A DNA stretch of 64,000 bases from positions 248,001 to 312,000 of the forward strand of contig WTXI01000024.1 in the NCBI GenBank assembly GCA_022376515.1, in the 5' to 3' direction. Numbering within the stretch: the first letter of the stretch is position 1; every line of letters starts with the position of its first letter. Positions 1 to 11,072 of this stretch are shown one piece after another. This DNA comes from Lactifluus volemus. Taxonomy: Eukaryota > Basidiomycota > Agaricomycetes > Russulales > Russulaceae. The translations under genes were made by a program, and so were the position numbers. Below the pieces are notes generated by a model. The model was not told where the DNA came from. It saw only the letters and a program-made list of their open reading frames with translations, and made no database searches.

Positions 1-2748
1 CTTCGGAGGTTAATTTCACGTGGAATCTACTGATGCTAAACTGCGTTACTAACAGTCCCAATTAAGCTCTGAGTGTTGCAATGAAGCTTAATGAAGGCTC
101 GGGAAATGTAGAAACTTGAACATGGAGTTTGGACAGCTGGACTCCTTGGGCCACTACATCCGTTCCATTGTTGTCGCCACCAGGATAGAAACCGTTCTAG
201 AGAACTTGGGGGAGTAAACGCATAAATGTGTGGTTTGTAGCGAATAGCTGATACAATGCGGTGGTCGGTTACCTGGCACATTACGTATACGTATTTGTTC
301 AACCGATTATTATTTCTTCACTTCGCACTTGGTTGAGAAATATGATTGAGTCCCATCCCTTCATTTTAACGGTCATGACACCATAATTGCTGTGCCATTT
401 CGAAACTCGCTCCACGAGCGAGCAGCAACACTGAACCACTTAGTAATTTCAAATTAAGGACAGCCGAGAGAAACCGTCCGTACATGGTGAAAAAAAAAAC
501 AAGGGCGGTGTGCTGATTGTCAACAGGTTTGACCGGCGCCCTACAAGCACTGTACGACCTTGTATAAATCCCTGATGGCTACCGAGTAGTAAAACTCAAG
601 GCAGTTCAGTAGGTTCCGGTATCCCTTAGAAACCGAATACCATGCCTGACTCCCTGTGGATTTGACAAAGCCAGCAGCTTCCCCGTAGCACTATTGATAA
701 TACATTACCAATGCCAGAAGCAGTAACTTGTTGGTTGGGGGGACGGGTTTAGGGTGCTCGCGATACTGCGGTAACCCGCACCATTGTGTTTTCTCCGAGT
801 CTCACTCGCCTCGTTTCGCTTTCCCCACCCGTTCTTGCTCCATTGACCTCATTACTAGATGACCCACAGCCGGCGGATTATTGTCAAATACACCTAAGGG
901 TACTTGAAAAGATCAAAGACCCCTCAGATGATGGCCTGCAGCTGGTGTATCCGAGGTCAAGGGCATGAATAACAACCGCCATCCTAATGAATGGGATCAT
1001 GACAGCCGCATACGACGCTATACTGTGCTGCAAAAGGTATTAGATGACAAATGACGGCGAGCAGGAGTATTTTGACAAATCGAAGACGCCCTTTAAGCTC
1101 TTCGAACTCTTTCCTGGGTTTTGAATACCCTCCCATAGGCGGCTGTCATACACATTCATAGAATCAAAACAAGCGGTAGGGTCATCATCTGAAACAAAAG
1201 GAGTGGATGACAACTTATGCCAGATATTTTCCCCTCCAGGAGATCCTATCGAGTCTGAAAAGTGCTTTAGAGCAGGTCGAGTAGCGCCCAGCTTGATCCA
1301 TCGGAAGGAGTATTAGGGGATCTGCGACGTCTGCCAGGGATGTCAAAGGATTGAGAAGAGGTTTCTGCTTCGGGAAGTACAAGGGTCGTATTCTATACTC
1401 TTAATGGTCTGACGGTAGGCTGGAGTGACTGTTCTGAGGGGTACAGGATCTACAGAACATGTGATTAACTATCAAAGCGAGTGGAGCACTGAGAATCAAT
1501 AACGCACTGGGTCAAATGGGACCTTGATTGACGCCAAGGCTCGGAAAGATTATGAACATCTCTTTTTTCGTGGGAGTGCATGATTCCCTCGAGAGTAAAG
1601 AAGGGAAGTGAGTCATCCACCATCAATGAGCTTTAGAATTGACCCGGCAAGCCAGAAAACGCATTTGAAACCGGAATTCGGCCGGAAGATACTCGTGTGA
1701 AGTCCCGAAGCCAGCGTGTGTCCCAGGGAAAAAGCCCATTACCCATAGTGTACTGTAGCGCTCACCCGATAAACCCAATCATAGCCACTCCTATGAAAAA
1801 CGCATTGGCGACAACCGCGTCATATCCTCTCTTGTGTTCACAAGTGTGGCGGCTGTCGAGCCTTCGGGCACAGGAATTTCGGGTCGGCCTGGCGAGCGGG
1901 GCCGGCTATGACACTGGCAATGAAGGGCGTTGTGGAGCCCGAAAGTCCAGCGTAGTGTAGTGTAGTGTACTTTATGACTGAACCGAGATCGCGCCGAAAA
2001 AGCATATTCCAGCCTGGAAAGATTGTGACAAATAGAATATTGGCCCACCTTGCGCTGTCAGGCGGCTCAGCATGGCGACCGTTGCCTTCCTAAATTGGTA
2101 CCCGGGATGAGCACGTGCCACCCTTATGCACAACACCAACACCGCTGGCAGCAAGTTTGAAATATAAAAACGAGGGATTAGGCTTGAACGGACAGATGGA
2201 AGGGGGATTCCAGAGGACTTTCAGGTGTTTTGTAGGATCAGCACGGTGGTTGTGGTGACTTTGTGGCAACAGCCTTGTGATGCGAGATAGTTGGATCGAA
2301 ACAATCGAAGGAGTACATGAACAAACATTACCGCGGCGTATCAGATGGTTCGTGGGAGGTGGTTGAGACACGTTGGGACTTCAGAAATTAGCATACGTCG
2401 AGATTTTGCTATGTTCGATATCCCGTGTCGAACGAAAAACGCTTACATCAGCATTCTATTTACAATTTATCGTACCTGCCTGCCCTATTCCACCGTACAT
2501 ACCAGGCATTGAGCACGCGATCAAAGATCAGGCTGTCGATGGCTCCAAGCGCACGATCACAATTCCGAATTCTGTCCAGAAGAGTAACGAGACTAGAGCG
2601 ATGTGCCTGTCAAGAGGTTGACGAACAGAAAGTTAGTTTGGCTAGATATTGTACCCGACAAACACACCCTGTCTGATACCCCTGACGCGGGAGGTGCCTA
2701 ACAACAGGATTTTGACTCCCCGCTTGTATCCTTTAACAAAAGGAAAGA
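1..2748. other. No gene recognised
   Basis: About 2.7 kb in which I see no protein with family features on either strand. Open frames are short (under 95 codons) and of random-looking composition, with no convincing chain of spliced exons. No repeat or transposon terminus was recognised by eye. Confidence 0.5.
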
Positions 2749-3280
2749 TCATAGAAACCTCCAAAAGAAGTTGTAATACAATTCAAACAACCGCGAGAAC
2801 GTACTTACTAAGACACATCGTACCACAACAAACATAAGCCAAAATAAGGTATAAAGCCAGCCAAGGAGGAGTCTCTGAGCATGTCGGAGGTGCCATTTTA
2901 ATTCTACCAATTCGTCCAAGTGTTCGTGGATTCGTCTCCGGAGTGATGCGTCGTGAATGACTGCGGTATAGAGGCCTGGCAGATATCTACCTCCGAATCC
3001 AAAAGGTGTGAATGTCGAGCTATAACTACCATCACCTTCGGCAGGAACCCGCTTTGCACCCTCCAGCTGCATGGCATGAGGTATTTGGCTGGGACGGGGG
3101 AGAGTGACCTACATTGATGGACCTCGGAGTCGTCTCCTCAGAATTGTTATGTCCGTTTGGTCGTTCCGGGACAAGAGGGATTACAGCATCGTCCTGCCGT
3201 GGAGAGACCTCAGCATCGATTTGTGTTTTTCTCAGGACCCAATCGTGGTTCCCTAAGACACTCCTGAGCGGTGCCGCCAT
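2749..3280 (-). CDS. Small putative membrane protein, unknown function
   Basis: Two exons fit cleanly. ATG at 3280, exon 1 to 3113 (56 codons, phase 0), intron 3067-3112 with a GTAGGT donor and TGCAG acceptor, then exon 2 to a TGA at 2749. The product is about 161 residues. The N-terminal third is polar. The last 45 residues are strongly hydrophobic (for example LLLGWLYTLFWLMFVVV), so a C-terminal membrane segment is likely. The part before it (residues about 75-110) is charged and could form a short helix or coiled coil. I do not recognise the family. The good intron and consistent phase support a real gene, but the 3' end could be spliced further. The next clear gene is 2.3 kb upstream, so there is no informative neighbour. 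Confidence 0.45.
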
Positions 3281-5587
3281 AGCGCCAGGAAAGATAGGCT
3301 GTTGGCTGGGATCAGTGAAAAGAGGGAGATACCAGTAAATAGGGGGAAGCCGACCAAGTCCGTTTAGTATTTAAGTTCTGAAAATTTATGGACATATCTC
3401 GTCGTATGTTGGTACATGGTTCTCCCCGAGCCCGAGAGTGAAAAATGGAAGGAAAGGCGGCATGAGAGATCTCTATAGTCAACCGTGACGGACCGCCTCG
3501 ACAGGATCCATGCTGGCAATTGACGAAAGAGGGAAGTGTGTGCCACAGCATGGAACCTGAAGACCACCTTAGATGTCCTCGCTGAGAGCGGGAGAAGCAT
3601 TCTTGCGAGATCTTAAGCCGGCCGGGCTCTAATCTTTGCCGATGATGGGGGCTGCTATCGAGACAAGAACATGGATCAGCAGACTTGGAATATGTCCGAT
3701 AAATGGGGAACCCTCCGTGTCAAGAAACATGTGTCAGAATCTGACGCTTTGCGCTTGTGTCTTGCCTGCAAAGAAGGCCTGACAGTTGCTACAAAGCCGC
3801 ATTCCAACAGGAGCAAACAACTTCCTCGAGAAGACTAAGACTACGCGTAGCACACCGCATGAAAGGGCTGTGGCCGATGTCCTTTCATTCGGCCATGATC
3901 GAGTGCAGAGCTGAAGGTTTTACCTCTAAGTGCTGGATCTCGTGATGCAGCTTGCCGTGCGACCACCAATGATGACAGCAAGGGAACATCAGTATCAGCC
4001 TGAGATATGCGCTTTGGCCTAAGGAAGCCAAGCGCAAGGAATCCAACAAACGTGGTTTCTACCAAGACCCGCATGGTTTCGTAATCGTGGTCCATGTCAT
4101 CATTCTATGGGTGGGCTGACTGAGAATGCAATCTAAAGCTGTTTTTCAAAAGTGCGCGGAAGCGAGCAGCCCAGAGATCCATTCTTGCGCGGTGAAGTAG
4201 TGTTGGTGGACACAGCGAGTCTGTGACCCAGATAGTGATGTATGTTTTTCATGCGCTTTGTGGGTGAAATCGAGGGGCTTTCTAGGAAATGTTCCCAGCT
4301 ACGCGCGCTATCGTTTTTCATACCGAACAACTTGATCAAGACAAACTGACATTCGAGCTCCAAGTGGGGCGTCAACTTTGTTTTGGGTAGTAACGAGTGA
4401 GAAATTCGACACTCTTCGGTTACAGTAACTTACCTGTGACCAAGGAGTGACGACCTTCTCACTCCCTGTCCCACTGGTAAGCCTGGCTCCGCTCGGATTT
4501 GTGAGTAGCACCTCAGTGCAACTGCTGTCGTCCACTTGCCCTCTGGCAGCTCTAGTTTTAGAAAGACTACATCCAGCTCCGTTGAGGGTGTGTGCTGCCA
4601 CCCTGGACTCCTGGAGGGAGTTCGACATCAAAGGCTCTTGTTCACGCCTTACGTCAGCGGCCTAATTATATTCGCCCTCGCCTCACCCGGCTGTCCTCTC
4701 ATCCCTGGTCCACCATGTACTGAAGCGGTGCAACTGTGACGTACGGACATCGCTACGTCCTCTACCCTGCTTCTGGTTCAAGTTGGCAATACGATTTCAA
4801 GGGACACTTTGGTGATATCTGTCATGGGACTCATGGCCGCGATGTCGCACTCCTTGTGAAGGTGCTGCCCAGGGCGACAAAGAAACCATGCGTCGCTGTG
4901 CACACGCCACTGGGATAAGAGAGGCGCACATTGTATATGTCCTTTGAGCCTGGCTGCTGATCGTGTGTTGTGAAGTATAGAACAAAGTCGATCGAGGGAT
5001 GAGGGAACGTAAATCAAGACAGGCCGAGCGTTCGGCTCGTTACCTTCCATACGGAACCAGATATGGGGCGTACACTTTCCCTTTCCTTTTCTTGCGTGCT
5101 TTAAAGCTCTACGTACCTACATCACAGAACGAATCTTCTTCTGCGATGGTCGTGAGAATGAAAAATTATATAGAGACCCTTTAACGATGACTCTGTTACT
5201 AAACCTTGCGTATCAAGCCCAGTGGCTCTGGAATGTCGGATTGTGGTGCCGAGGTTGGTGCTCAGTCCCCAGACTAGTGGCGACGCACCCCGGATTGTGT
5301 CTGCATATGGGGAGAGTTTTCCTGGAAACGATTACACTAGGCAGGCCCATGACCAATGAGTCGGACGTAACTATTCGATAAATTAATCATTAGCTATGCA
5401 ACTAAAGGGATGGTGCATGGCCTCGTTCGTGGACATGTTACAACACACACACAATTACAAACTAGTACACCTACAAGCCATTGTCCTATGTTAAATAAAG
5501 GTAGAGATAGAATGTCATGCATCACATTAAGTTAAATATACGAGTACAGCAGGATCTGATCATCCAGGTTGGGCGCTAGAACAATCC
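3281..5587. other. Possible spliced minus-strand gene, unresolved
   Basis: Minus-strand reading gives exon-like pieces that I could not join into a recognised protein. One runs from about 4630 to 4438 and ends at a GTAAGT donor. After an intron of about 58 nt it continues to 4133 (the residues LECQFVLIKLFGMKNDSARS lie in this second piece). Another piece, 4095-3841, has a hydrophobic start followed by a charged region. A third, near 3285-3360, reads as a membrane-like segment. These may be exons of a gene upstream of the small membrane protein, or decayed remnants. From 4700 to 5587 I see nothing. Confidence 0.2.
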
Positions 5588-6558
5588 TCACCAAGACGGA
5601 GTCGTGAAAGTACTCTCGGCGGGTGGTAAATGAGAGCCTGCACGATACATAGTCCATTGTTGAATATCGGGGTAGCATGCGGGACTTGAAGAGACATCGG
5701 GCGTATCGTGCGTCACGCACAGCGAGTCCGGTGATAACGTCCTGTCGCTTACGGAGTCAAAAGAGTTGAAGGGGCGAGCAGTGGGTGGTATGATTGCCGA
5801 ATTATTGTTGTGATAATGGCGGTATTTGTCAATCCCGTCGTTACTGACACCCAACCGCCCAAGCAGCCTCCGACGGCGTGGAAACTTTTTTGGCCGCGGA
5901 ACCGAATGCGTGCGCTCAAACAGCCCGCACTTGTTGCAGAGCTACGAAAAAAAAAAAAACTTAGACAAGGAAGCAATTTTAAGAATTGACACAGGACATA
6001 CCAATTTCCCAGGGCTGAGCTTTGAACGGCGCCATGTCGTGGTCTCATGGGCTTTACAATTGAAGCATCGGCGATGGACACCGTAACCATGGCCAGCCAT
6101 TACCAGAGCATCATCTGTGTAGATGACTTCGTAGGTCCTGATCCTGGGGAATAGTTGATCGAGCGTGCCTCTTGGGCCGTGGATGTACGAAGTTGATGTA
6201 AGAGGATCGACGGGGTGTCCTTGGGCATCTTGTCGCGCGTTGTATCCGTTTACACGCTCGGAAAAATCCCATCCAGGAGGATAGCTGCTACGACGAGGAT
6301 AGTCATAGCCCATGCTCGAAAACGCCATGTGTTCTGGGTCAAGTCGTGCAGAGAAATCACTTGAGACAGAGCTTGATTCTGAGAGACTGTGCCATGAAGA
6401 GATGTGAGAGGATATGGGAATGGGAGTTCGTGGAGTGGGTTGTGCAATTGCTCCACTGTCAGGAAATCTGAAGTGCGATGATCAGGACACGTTTTAAATT
6501 GCCTCCGACGAGAGGAATACCTGAAAGTAAGGGTGCTCGAGTCTGCATGGGATGACAT
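5588..6558 (-). CDS. GATA-type zinc-finger transcription factor
   Basis: Three exons are visible. ATG at 6558 encodes MSSHADSSTLTF, then a short intron (GTATTC...CTGACAG). A middle exon is rich in Ser/Pro/Thr and ends inside the finger, followed by an intron with GTATGT donor and a T-rich TTCGTAG acceptor. The last exon stops at 5588. Joined, the finger reads CFNCKAHETTTWRRSKLSPG, then KLL, then CNKCGLFERTHS, giving C-x2-C-x19-C-x2-C. A basic tail (PRPKKFPRRRR) follows, as in fungal GATA factors. Total length is roughly 260 residues. GATA factors bind (A/T)GATA(A/G) sites in promoters and act in nitrogen, iron, light or developmental control. Which of these applies cannot be told here. An upstream non-coding exon is possible, because a CAG acceptor lies about 50 nt before the ATG. 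The family is clear; the exact start is less so. Confidence 0.87.
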
Positions 6559-6712
6559 CGGTGGTTTTTGGATAATCGTAGATGGAGGATGTGGTCTGCG
6601 AATAGATTAAGGAAGAAAAACTAATAACGATCGATATGAATGAGATATTCCGTTGGCAAGACCCGCCTGGGGTAAGGGATAGATTCGGACGGAATACGAA
6701 CAACCTCGGCCA

Positions 6713-6720
6713 TTTTATAA
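6713..6720 (-). promoter_or_regulatory. Probable TATA box of the GATA-factor gene
   Basis: On the minus strand the sequence reads TTATAAAA about 155 bp upstream of the GATA-factor ATG. Between the two there is an AG acceptor and no upstream ATG that I see, which would fit a short 5' UTR with an intron. The position is inferred, with no direct evidence for the start site. Confidence 0.4.
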
Positions 6721-8339
6721 CCCTAGGGAGGCTACGCAATACATTCACATCAAGCGCTGAACCCGCTGATGGGAACCAGGTCCAGTTTTCGGTAAACGAT
6801 GAATACGACAGTGAAACCCGATGATACGAAGGACGTGATTAGGCCCGCTTTGACACCGAGTCCAGAAACAGAAAGGTCCACCACTATGTACAACCGACGC
6901 CTTGCTACAGTGTTACATGAACAGCAAGTAAACACATTGATTGGCCTTGTGAGGACAGCCAAGGGATCAGGTCAATCAAGCAATAGAGTTAAGCGAGGTA
7001 TTCAAAAGCACTTGAGGCTTCTAAGCGGCGGGTAGTGGTGACACAGCTGCTTCCAATGCATTAGACCAGATTTGTTTACATTTGGAGCTGGTACAAACCA
7101 GCTTTGCGGAGCTGAGTAATGCATTTTCCAAATACGGTATGTTGAACATAAACAAAAATGTGACAAAATCTGGTCTGCTAACCTTGCCGGTCACCCCCCC
7201 TTCGGTCACTCCATTTTCTCGCTCAATTCCAACTCAACCACCACAAAGTTTAGCCTACAGTATCTAGTACGATATCTGAATATATTCAATGCATCTATTT
7301 TGAAAGAAATTGTGGTGTGCAGTGAAATGTGCATTTGTCACATGTTTATCATGCTAAGTCTGAAATTTGGTGTGAGACCTAGTGTGACTGACCGGAAGGG
7401 GGGTTGACCGGGAAGGGGCTCAGGGACAGTATTGCATTGAAAACAGCTTTAAGAAGCCCAGGTTATCATCGCCTACGGATTACGCTAGTCGATCAGCCAG
7501 CCCGACCTGGCCCTGAAAAGCACAGGATGAGCCTGGCTGCCTGAGGGTTTGTTGACATGTGCCGTATCAGGTTAGCGTGCCTGGCCGATGCCGATGCCGG
7601 CATTATCCGGGCCGCGGAGCCACCTACTACCCGTGACTTTGGTGTCGTCCTCCGCGTCTGGGATGTTAAATTATACCCCCCTAATTTCGTGTAGATAGTC
7701 ATTCTTATGTTGCGGCGGACAAACTCTGGCCAGGTCAATTTTCTTGCCAGTGGTGACTTCTCGCATATACTGTACTACAGAGTTGACAATCAGGTGCCCA
7801 AATCCAATGCATTTCAGTAGTAGCGTGGATGATCGTTGCTGATGCCCGGCCTCGGTGAGTCCTTGCGAGTGAACTGACAGTGATTGTTGTCAATTTCTCT
7901 GATATCTGCCCATTTGATCCAGAGATTGAATCCTTCCCGATGACGGATGAACGGGTACAGTACAGTAAATGACTGTCGGACAAGACGACAGGCACAGCCC
8001 CCCGTGTTAGTCTCGCGACTACGGTCGTCACGTCACCGTCTCAGTTGAGCCTCGGGAAGGCGTGTCTCCGTTTAAGGAAGGACAGAGTGAGTTCACCAGC
8101 CTCACAGAGGCCCCAATCTTCTCATTCCTCCGAGTCTGTCAACTGGGGTACTCAAATTGACTGCGACAAGGCTCCTCTGTCTCATGTCATGACTTCCCCA
8201 TAGACCCTGTCTACACATGGTCATGAGATCCCTTCACGTGCGGGCTCCTCGGCGACTTCAATCAAAACTCCTCTAATTAATTCTTAAAGAGCGATGCTAT
8301 ACGGCATACAATTAAATTCCTCATCAGAACTTTAGTTTG
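6721..8339. other. Intergenic, no gene recognised
   Basis: About 1.6 kb with only short open frames that have no family features. It holds an imperfect inverted repeat (7187-7210 with 7381-7411, listed separately) and otherwise nothing I can support. Confidence 0.5.
7187..7411. repeat. Imperfect inverted repeat with C-rich/G-rich arms
   Basis: The left arm at 7187-7210 (CCGGTCAC, seven or so C, TTCGGTCACT) is nearly the reverse complement of the right arm at 7381-7411 (GTGACTGACCGG, six G, TTGACCGGG). The loop is about 170 bp. The arms do not extend into the flanks and I see no target duplication, so a small non-autonomous element is only one possibility. Confidence 0.4.
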
Positions 8340-8910
8340 GTAATGGGCAGTGTTGTGTAGGCCGTTTCGGTTTCGTCGGAGTGGCTCTCTCGAATGGCTC
8401 CTTGATTATTGCCTTCAGAAGCGGAAGCAGTGGACGTTGGGATTTCGGCATCAAGTACTTTGGAACGTGTTTATGTGTGGCTGCAGTGGCTTGTCGTGTT
8501 TCAGATATTCAAAGTCGTTAGGGTCATTTCAAAGTGAGCCTGCAAGCACCGCCGTCAGTTGGCATACCCGTGCCTCCCGAATGGCGTACCGCGTCACCGC
8601 ACGCAACGCATCCTCCATTCGGTACCGGAGCGCATCGACCTCTTTCTTGTCAAACACATACTCGCGCATACGGCCCTGCTGTGCGCGATCGATGCGTTCC
8701 CACACTCGCTCGTCGTGTCGGTGCTCAGCACGCCGCCGACCGCCTTGTGCTTGCCAAACTCAGAGCTAGGCAGCACGAAGAAAGAGCGGTCCCACCACGT
8801 CCGGCGCGCGCAGTACGGCCTACACGGTGAGTATATGAGCGCGACGAAGTCGGCAGGTCAAATTGAGAACTCAGGCGACGTGGAGAAAGTTGATTCCCGT
8901 GCGACGCCAT
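8340..8910 (-). pseudogene. Remnant of DEAD-box RNA helicase Dbp9 (3' part)
   Basis: Minus-strand fragments match the C-terminal part of Dbp9/DDX56-type helicases, which act in 60S ribosomal subunit assembly in the nucleolus. Helicase motif VI is clear (SSRSYTHRVGRTARAGRGG). It is followed by a segment ending in SEFGKHKAV, then in another frame ERVWERID, MREYVFDKKEVDALRYRMED and ALRAVTRYAIREARV. Last come FEYLKHDKPLQP and VPKYLMPKSQR. The copy is broken. There is a stop and a frame change just before motif VI, a frame change after FGKHKA, a loss of about 15 residues after REARV, and further frame changes in the tail. Nothing upstream of motif VI is present. I read this as a 5'-truncated pseudogene; an intact copy should exist elsewhere in the genome because the protein is essential in yeast. 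Confidence 0.8.
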
Positions 8911-9143
8911 ATTACGTGTTGCGCTTAGCCCCCCGTCGTCTCTTTCGCGGACTCGCTTTTGCGATGGGTGGGGGGTGAGATAGGTTCTCGCTTGCGCGAG
9001 GTAACTGCACAAGTAAGCGATAAGAACGAGGCAATCACGAATATCCGCATAAACGCACATCTCTCTTCCTGGTCTTCATCGCCGGAGTCATCGCTGTCTT
9101 CGTCATCCTCATTATTGCTGCCTCATCAGTGGCGCAAATGAAT

Positions 9144-9485
9144 TCAACAATTTTTGACACCAGGAAGAATACCTAGATGTCGAGCAGCGACAAGGCCATC
9201 TCCACCTTGATTTCCCGGTCCGCAGCACACCAGCACACCAGGATAACGTTCTTTGTAATAGACAGCGGCGAGCGTCTGCGCACATGCAAGACCAGCAAGT
9301 TCCATACGCTGTAAGACCACACAAATTGTTGCAAAGGCGTATGTTAATGACGAGTGCATGTGCGCGACCCGGGTTTGTTTCAGAACGTCTTTGGATACGG
9401 GGACGGGTTCCACATAGAACATGTTGAAGGTGAGACACACCGTGACTAATGTTGGTTGAGTCGAGGGCCAAGAGGAGAACAGCAA
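9144..9485 (-). pseudogene. Fragment of NAD(P)H-hydrate epimerase (YjeF_N domain)
   Basis: The minus strand encodes the hallmark N-terminal part of NAXE/YjeF_N proteins, [13 protein letters not shown] followed by [20 protein letters not shown]. This family repairs damaged NAD(P)H hydrates by epimerisation. The Gly-rich loop (GPGNQGGDG) and the Ala-Ala-Arg-His that follow are intact. Directly after this the frame reaches GTATTC, which could be a donor, but I find no exon for the rest of the domain in the next 800 bp, where the Dbp9 remnant begins instead. The upstream part also does not look like a normal NAXE N-terminus. The piece is therefore best called a truncated remnant. An alternative is a real first exon followed by a deletion. 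Confidence 0.72.
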
Positions 9486-9764
9486 GGTCCGGGACGGTGG
9501 TGCCCATATTCACGCCACCTAAAGGCAACTTTCGATCTCTACAGAATACCTTCCCAAGTAGTAATCATGACAACTGATTTATATCTTCACAGAGTCACGT
9601 GTACGAAGACCAAGGACATTTCTCGATCCCATACGGATTTGTACTTCGAGTTAAACTACAATCAGGAGATCCAAAAAAACCTACACCTATGCCAGCCTGT
9701 CACCCCTGTCACGCATGGATGGCAGCTGTAAAAATAACACAAGACTTGATGTTATGCTCTCACG

Positions 9765-10559
9765 CTACAGCCACACTGGCAGCGGCCTCCTTGAGCGAAT
9801 CGATGTATGTACACGGTAGGCATTGGAGTCGGTCTGCGGACCCCGTGCATAAGGTATCCACTTTGGTTCCTCCTGGGCAGATAGATTTAGGACACGACCC
9901 AGTAAGACAAATGGGAACAACGCATACCTTGAAGAGTCGAAGAGCCTTGACTTGATTCGATTCGTCGAGTGTGAAGCGGTGGTAGATGCCAGCTGGGAGG
10001 ACCAGAAGATCACCCGGGAAAACGTGAATGCGGATCCACTCGTCTGTGGGATGATGTTCTGCAGAATTGACCGTATTCATAAATGAGCTGCGAGAGCCGC
10101 CCAGAAAAAAAAATAAAAATTCCACGGACCGCGGACATCGAAGAAGCCCGAACCGGACAGGATATATCGGATCTCTTCGTCTTCATGCAAATGCCTTATC
10201 GTTTATTCGAAAAAAAAAGGGGGGGGGGGGCGCGACAAGACGAAGATCACCTTTTGGATCAAAATCATCGAAAACGATCGACGATGGCTAACCACACACG
10301 CACTCCTCGTAAAAAGACTTGAGTTTGGACTCGTATGCATCTCCTAGACCTCTTTCGTTATGTTGACGGTGTCGCGATTTCGGTAGCCTCTCTCCTTGCA
10401 AAGCGTATCGATGGCGAGTTCCCATCCGCCCGGGGTATCGAGCGGGATAGTCCAATAGAGCACACCGAGCTCGCGAAGATGATCAGAATCGGTGGATCGC
10501 CCTGAATCATGTTGGAGACGCTGGTCCCCAGGAAGATTGTCAAAATAGTAAGCACGCAT
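9765..10559 (-). CDS. Acireductone dioxygenase (methionine salvage), with one frame break
   Basis: Five exons on the minus strand give nearly all of an ARD/Adi1 protein (about 180 residues). This cytosolic cupin oxidises acireductone to the keto acid precursor of methionine and formate. Exon 1 starts at ATG 10559 ([14 protein letters not shown]... LGVLYW) and runs to NITKE. The following exons give [54 protein letters not shown] and LPAGIYHRF. The 3-His-1-Glu metal set is present (EHLHEDEE plus the His of IYHRF). Introns have good borders; one carries a run of about 12 G on the plus strand. Oddity: between NITKE and DAYES the frame is broken by what looks like one missing base beside an in-frame TAG (10344). 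No GT-AG intron explains it. It is either a real lesion or a sequence error. The family is certain; function of this allele is not. Confidence 0.85.
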
Positions 10560-11072
10560 GGGTGTCTCCTAGAGAAGAGAGATATAACTCAGTCACCTGC
10601 GCTCAAGGGGCATATATAACGCTGGCGCCACACCGGCCGGCCGCAGAAGCCGCTTGGGCTAGTACACTTGTAGCGACTCCCCACCATCATCTTTTCTCTA
10701 GCTTACTTTTGACTCCTGACAACAGACGGTGAGCGTGCATCCCGTTTCCTTCTTGATTCTCTTCTGCATACGTTTATATCTATAACTCTATTGTTATCAA
10801 TAAGGGTACGTCGGACGCTGTGGTAGAGTGCCCCAGCATTTTGAGCTGTCAGTACACCCATCGAAACGGTTTTTCGATGAGTGTTCTGTCAGCTCAATAA
10901 TGCTCAACGCTGAAGCATGAGTGCATCAGCCTTGGCATCCCATCACTCCCGAACTGTGATGCATGCTCCCCCGATCTGTACGTTTGGGCCGGCATCTTTT
11001 CCAACAATTATGACTTTTCGTTAGCAAGTAGTATTGTAAGTTTTTCTCGAGCAGTGATAACATCGCCTCCGC
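10560..11072. other. Intergenic: ARD promoter region and a long hairpin
   Basis: On the minus strand a TATATATG-type AT-rich motif lies near 10611-10619, about 55 bp upstream of the ARD start codon, and could be its TATA box. A strong hairpin lies at 10835-10904 (separate entry). No protein-coding signal was seen. Confidence 0.5.
10835..10904. repeat. Long stem-loop, possible small-RNA precursor
   Basis: The left arm 10835-10866 (AGCATTTTGAGCTGTCAG ... CATCGAAA) pairs with the right arm 10872-10904 (TTTCGATGAG ... CAGCTCAATAATGCT) around a 5 nt loop. There are only a few mismatches or bulges over about 32 pairs. It lies between two genes, in no reading frame. Shape and size resemble a miRNA-like (milRNA) precursor, but it could also be a tiny foldback element or a transcription-end hairpin. 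Confidence 0.45.
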
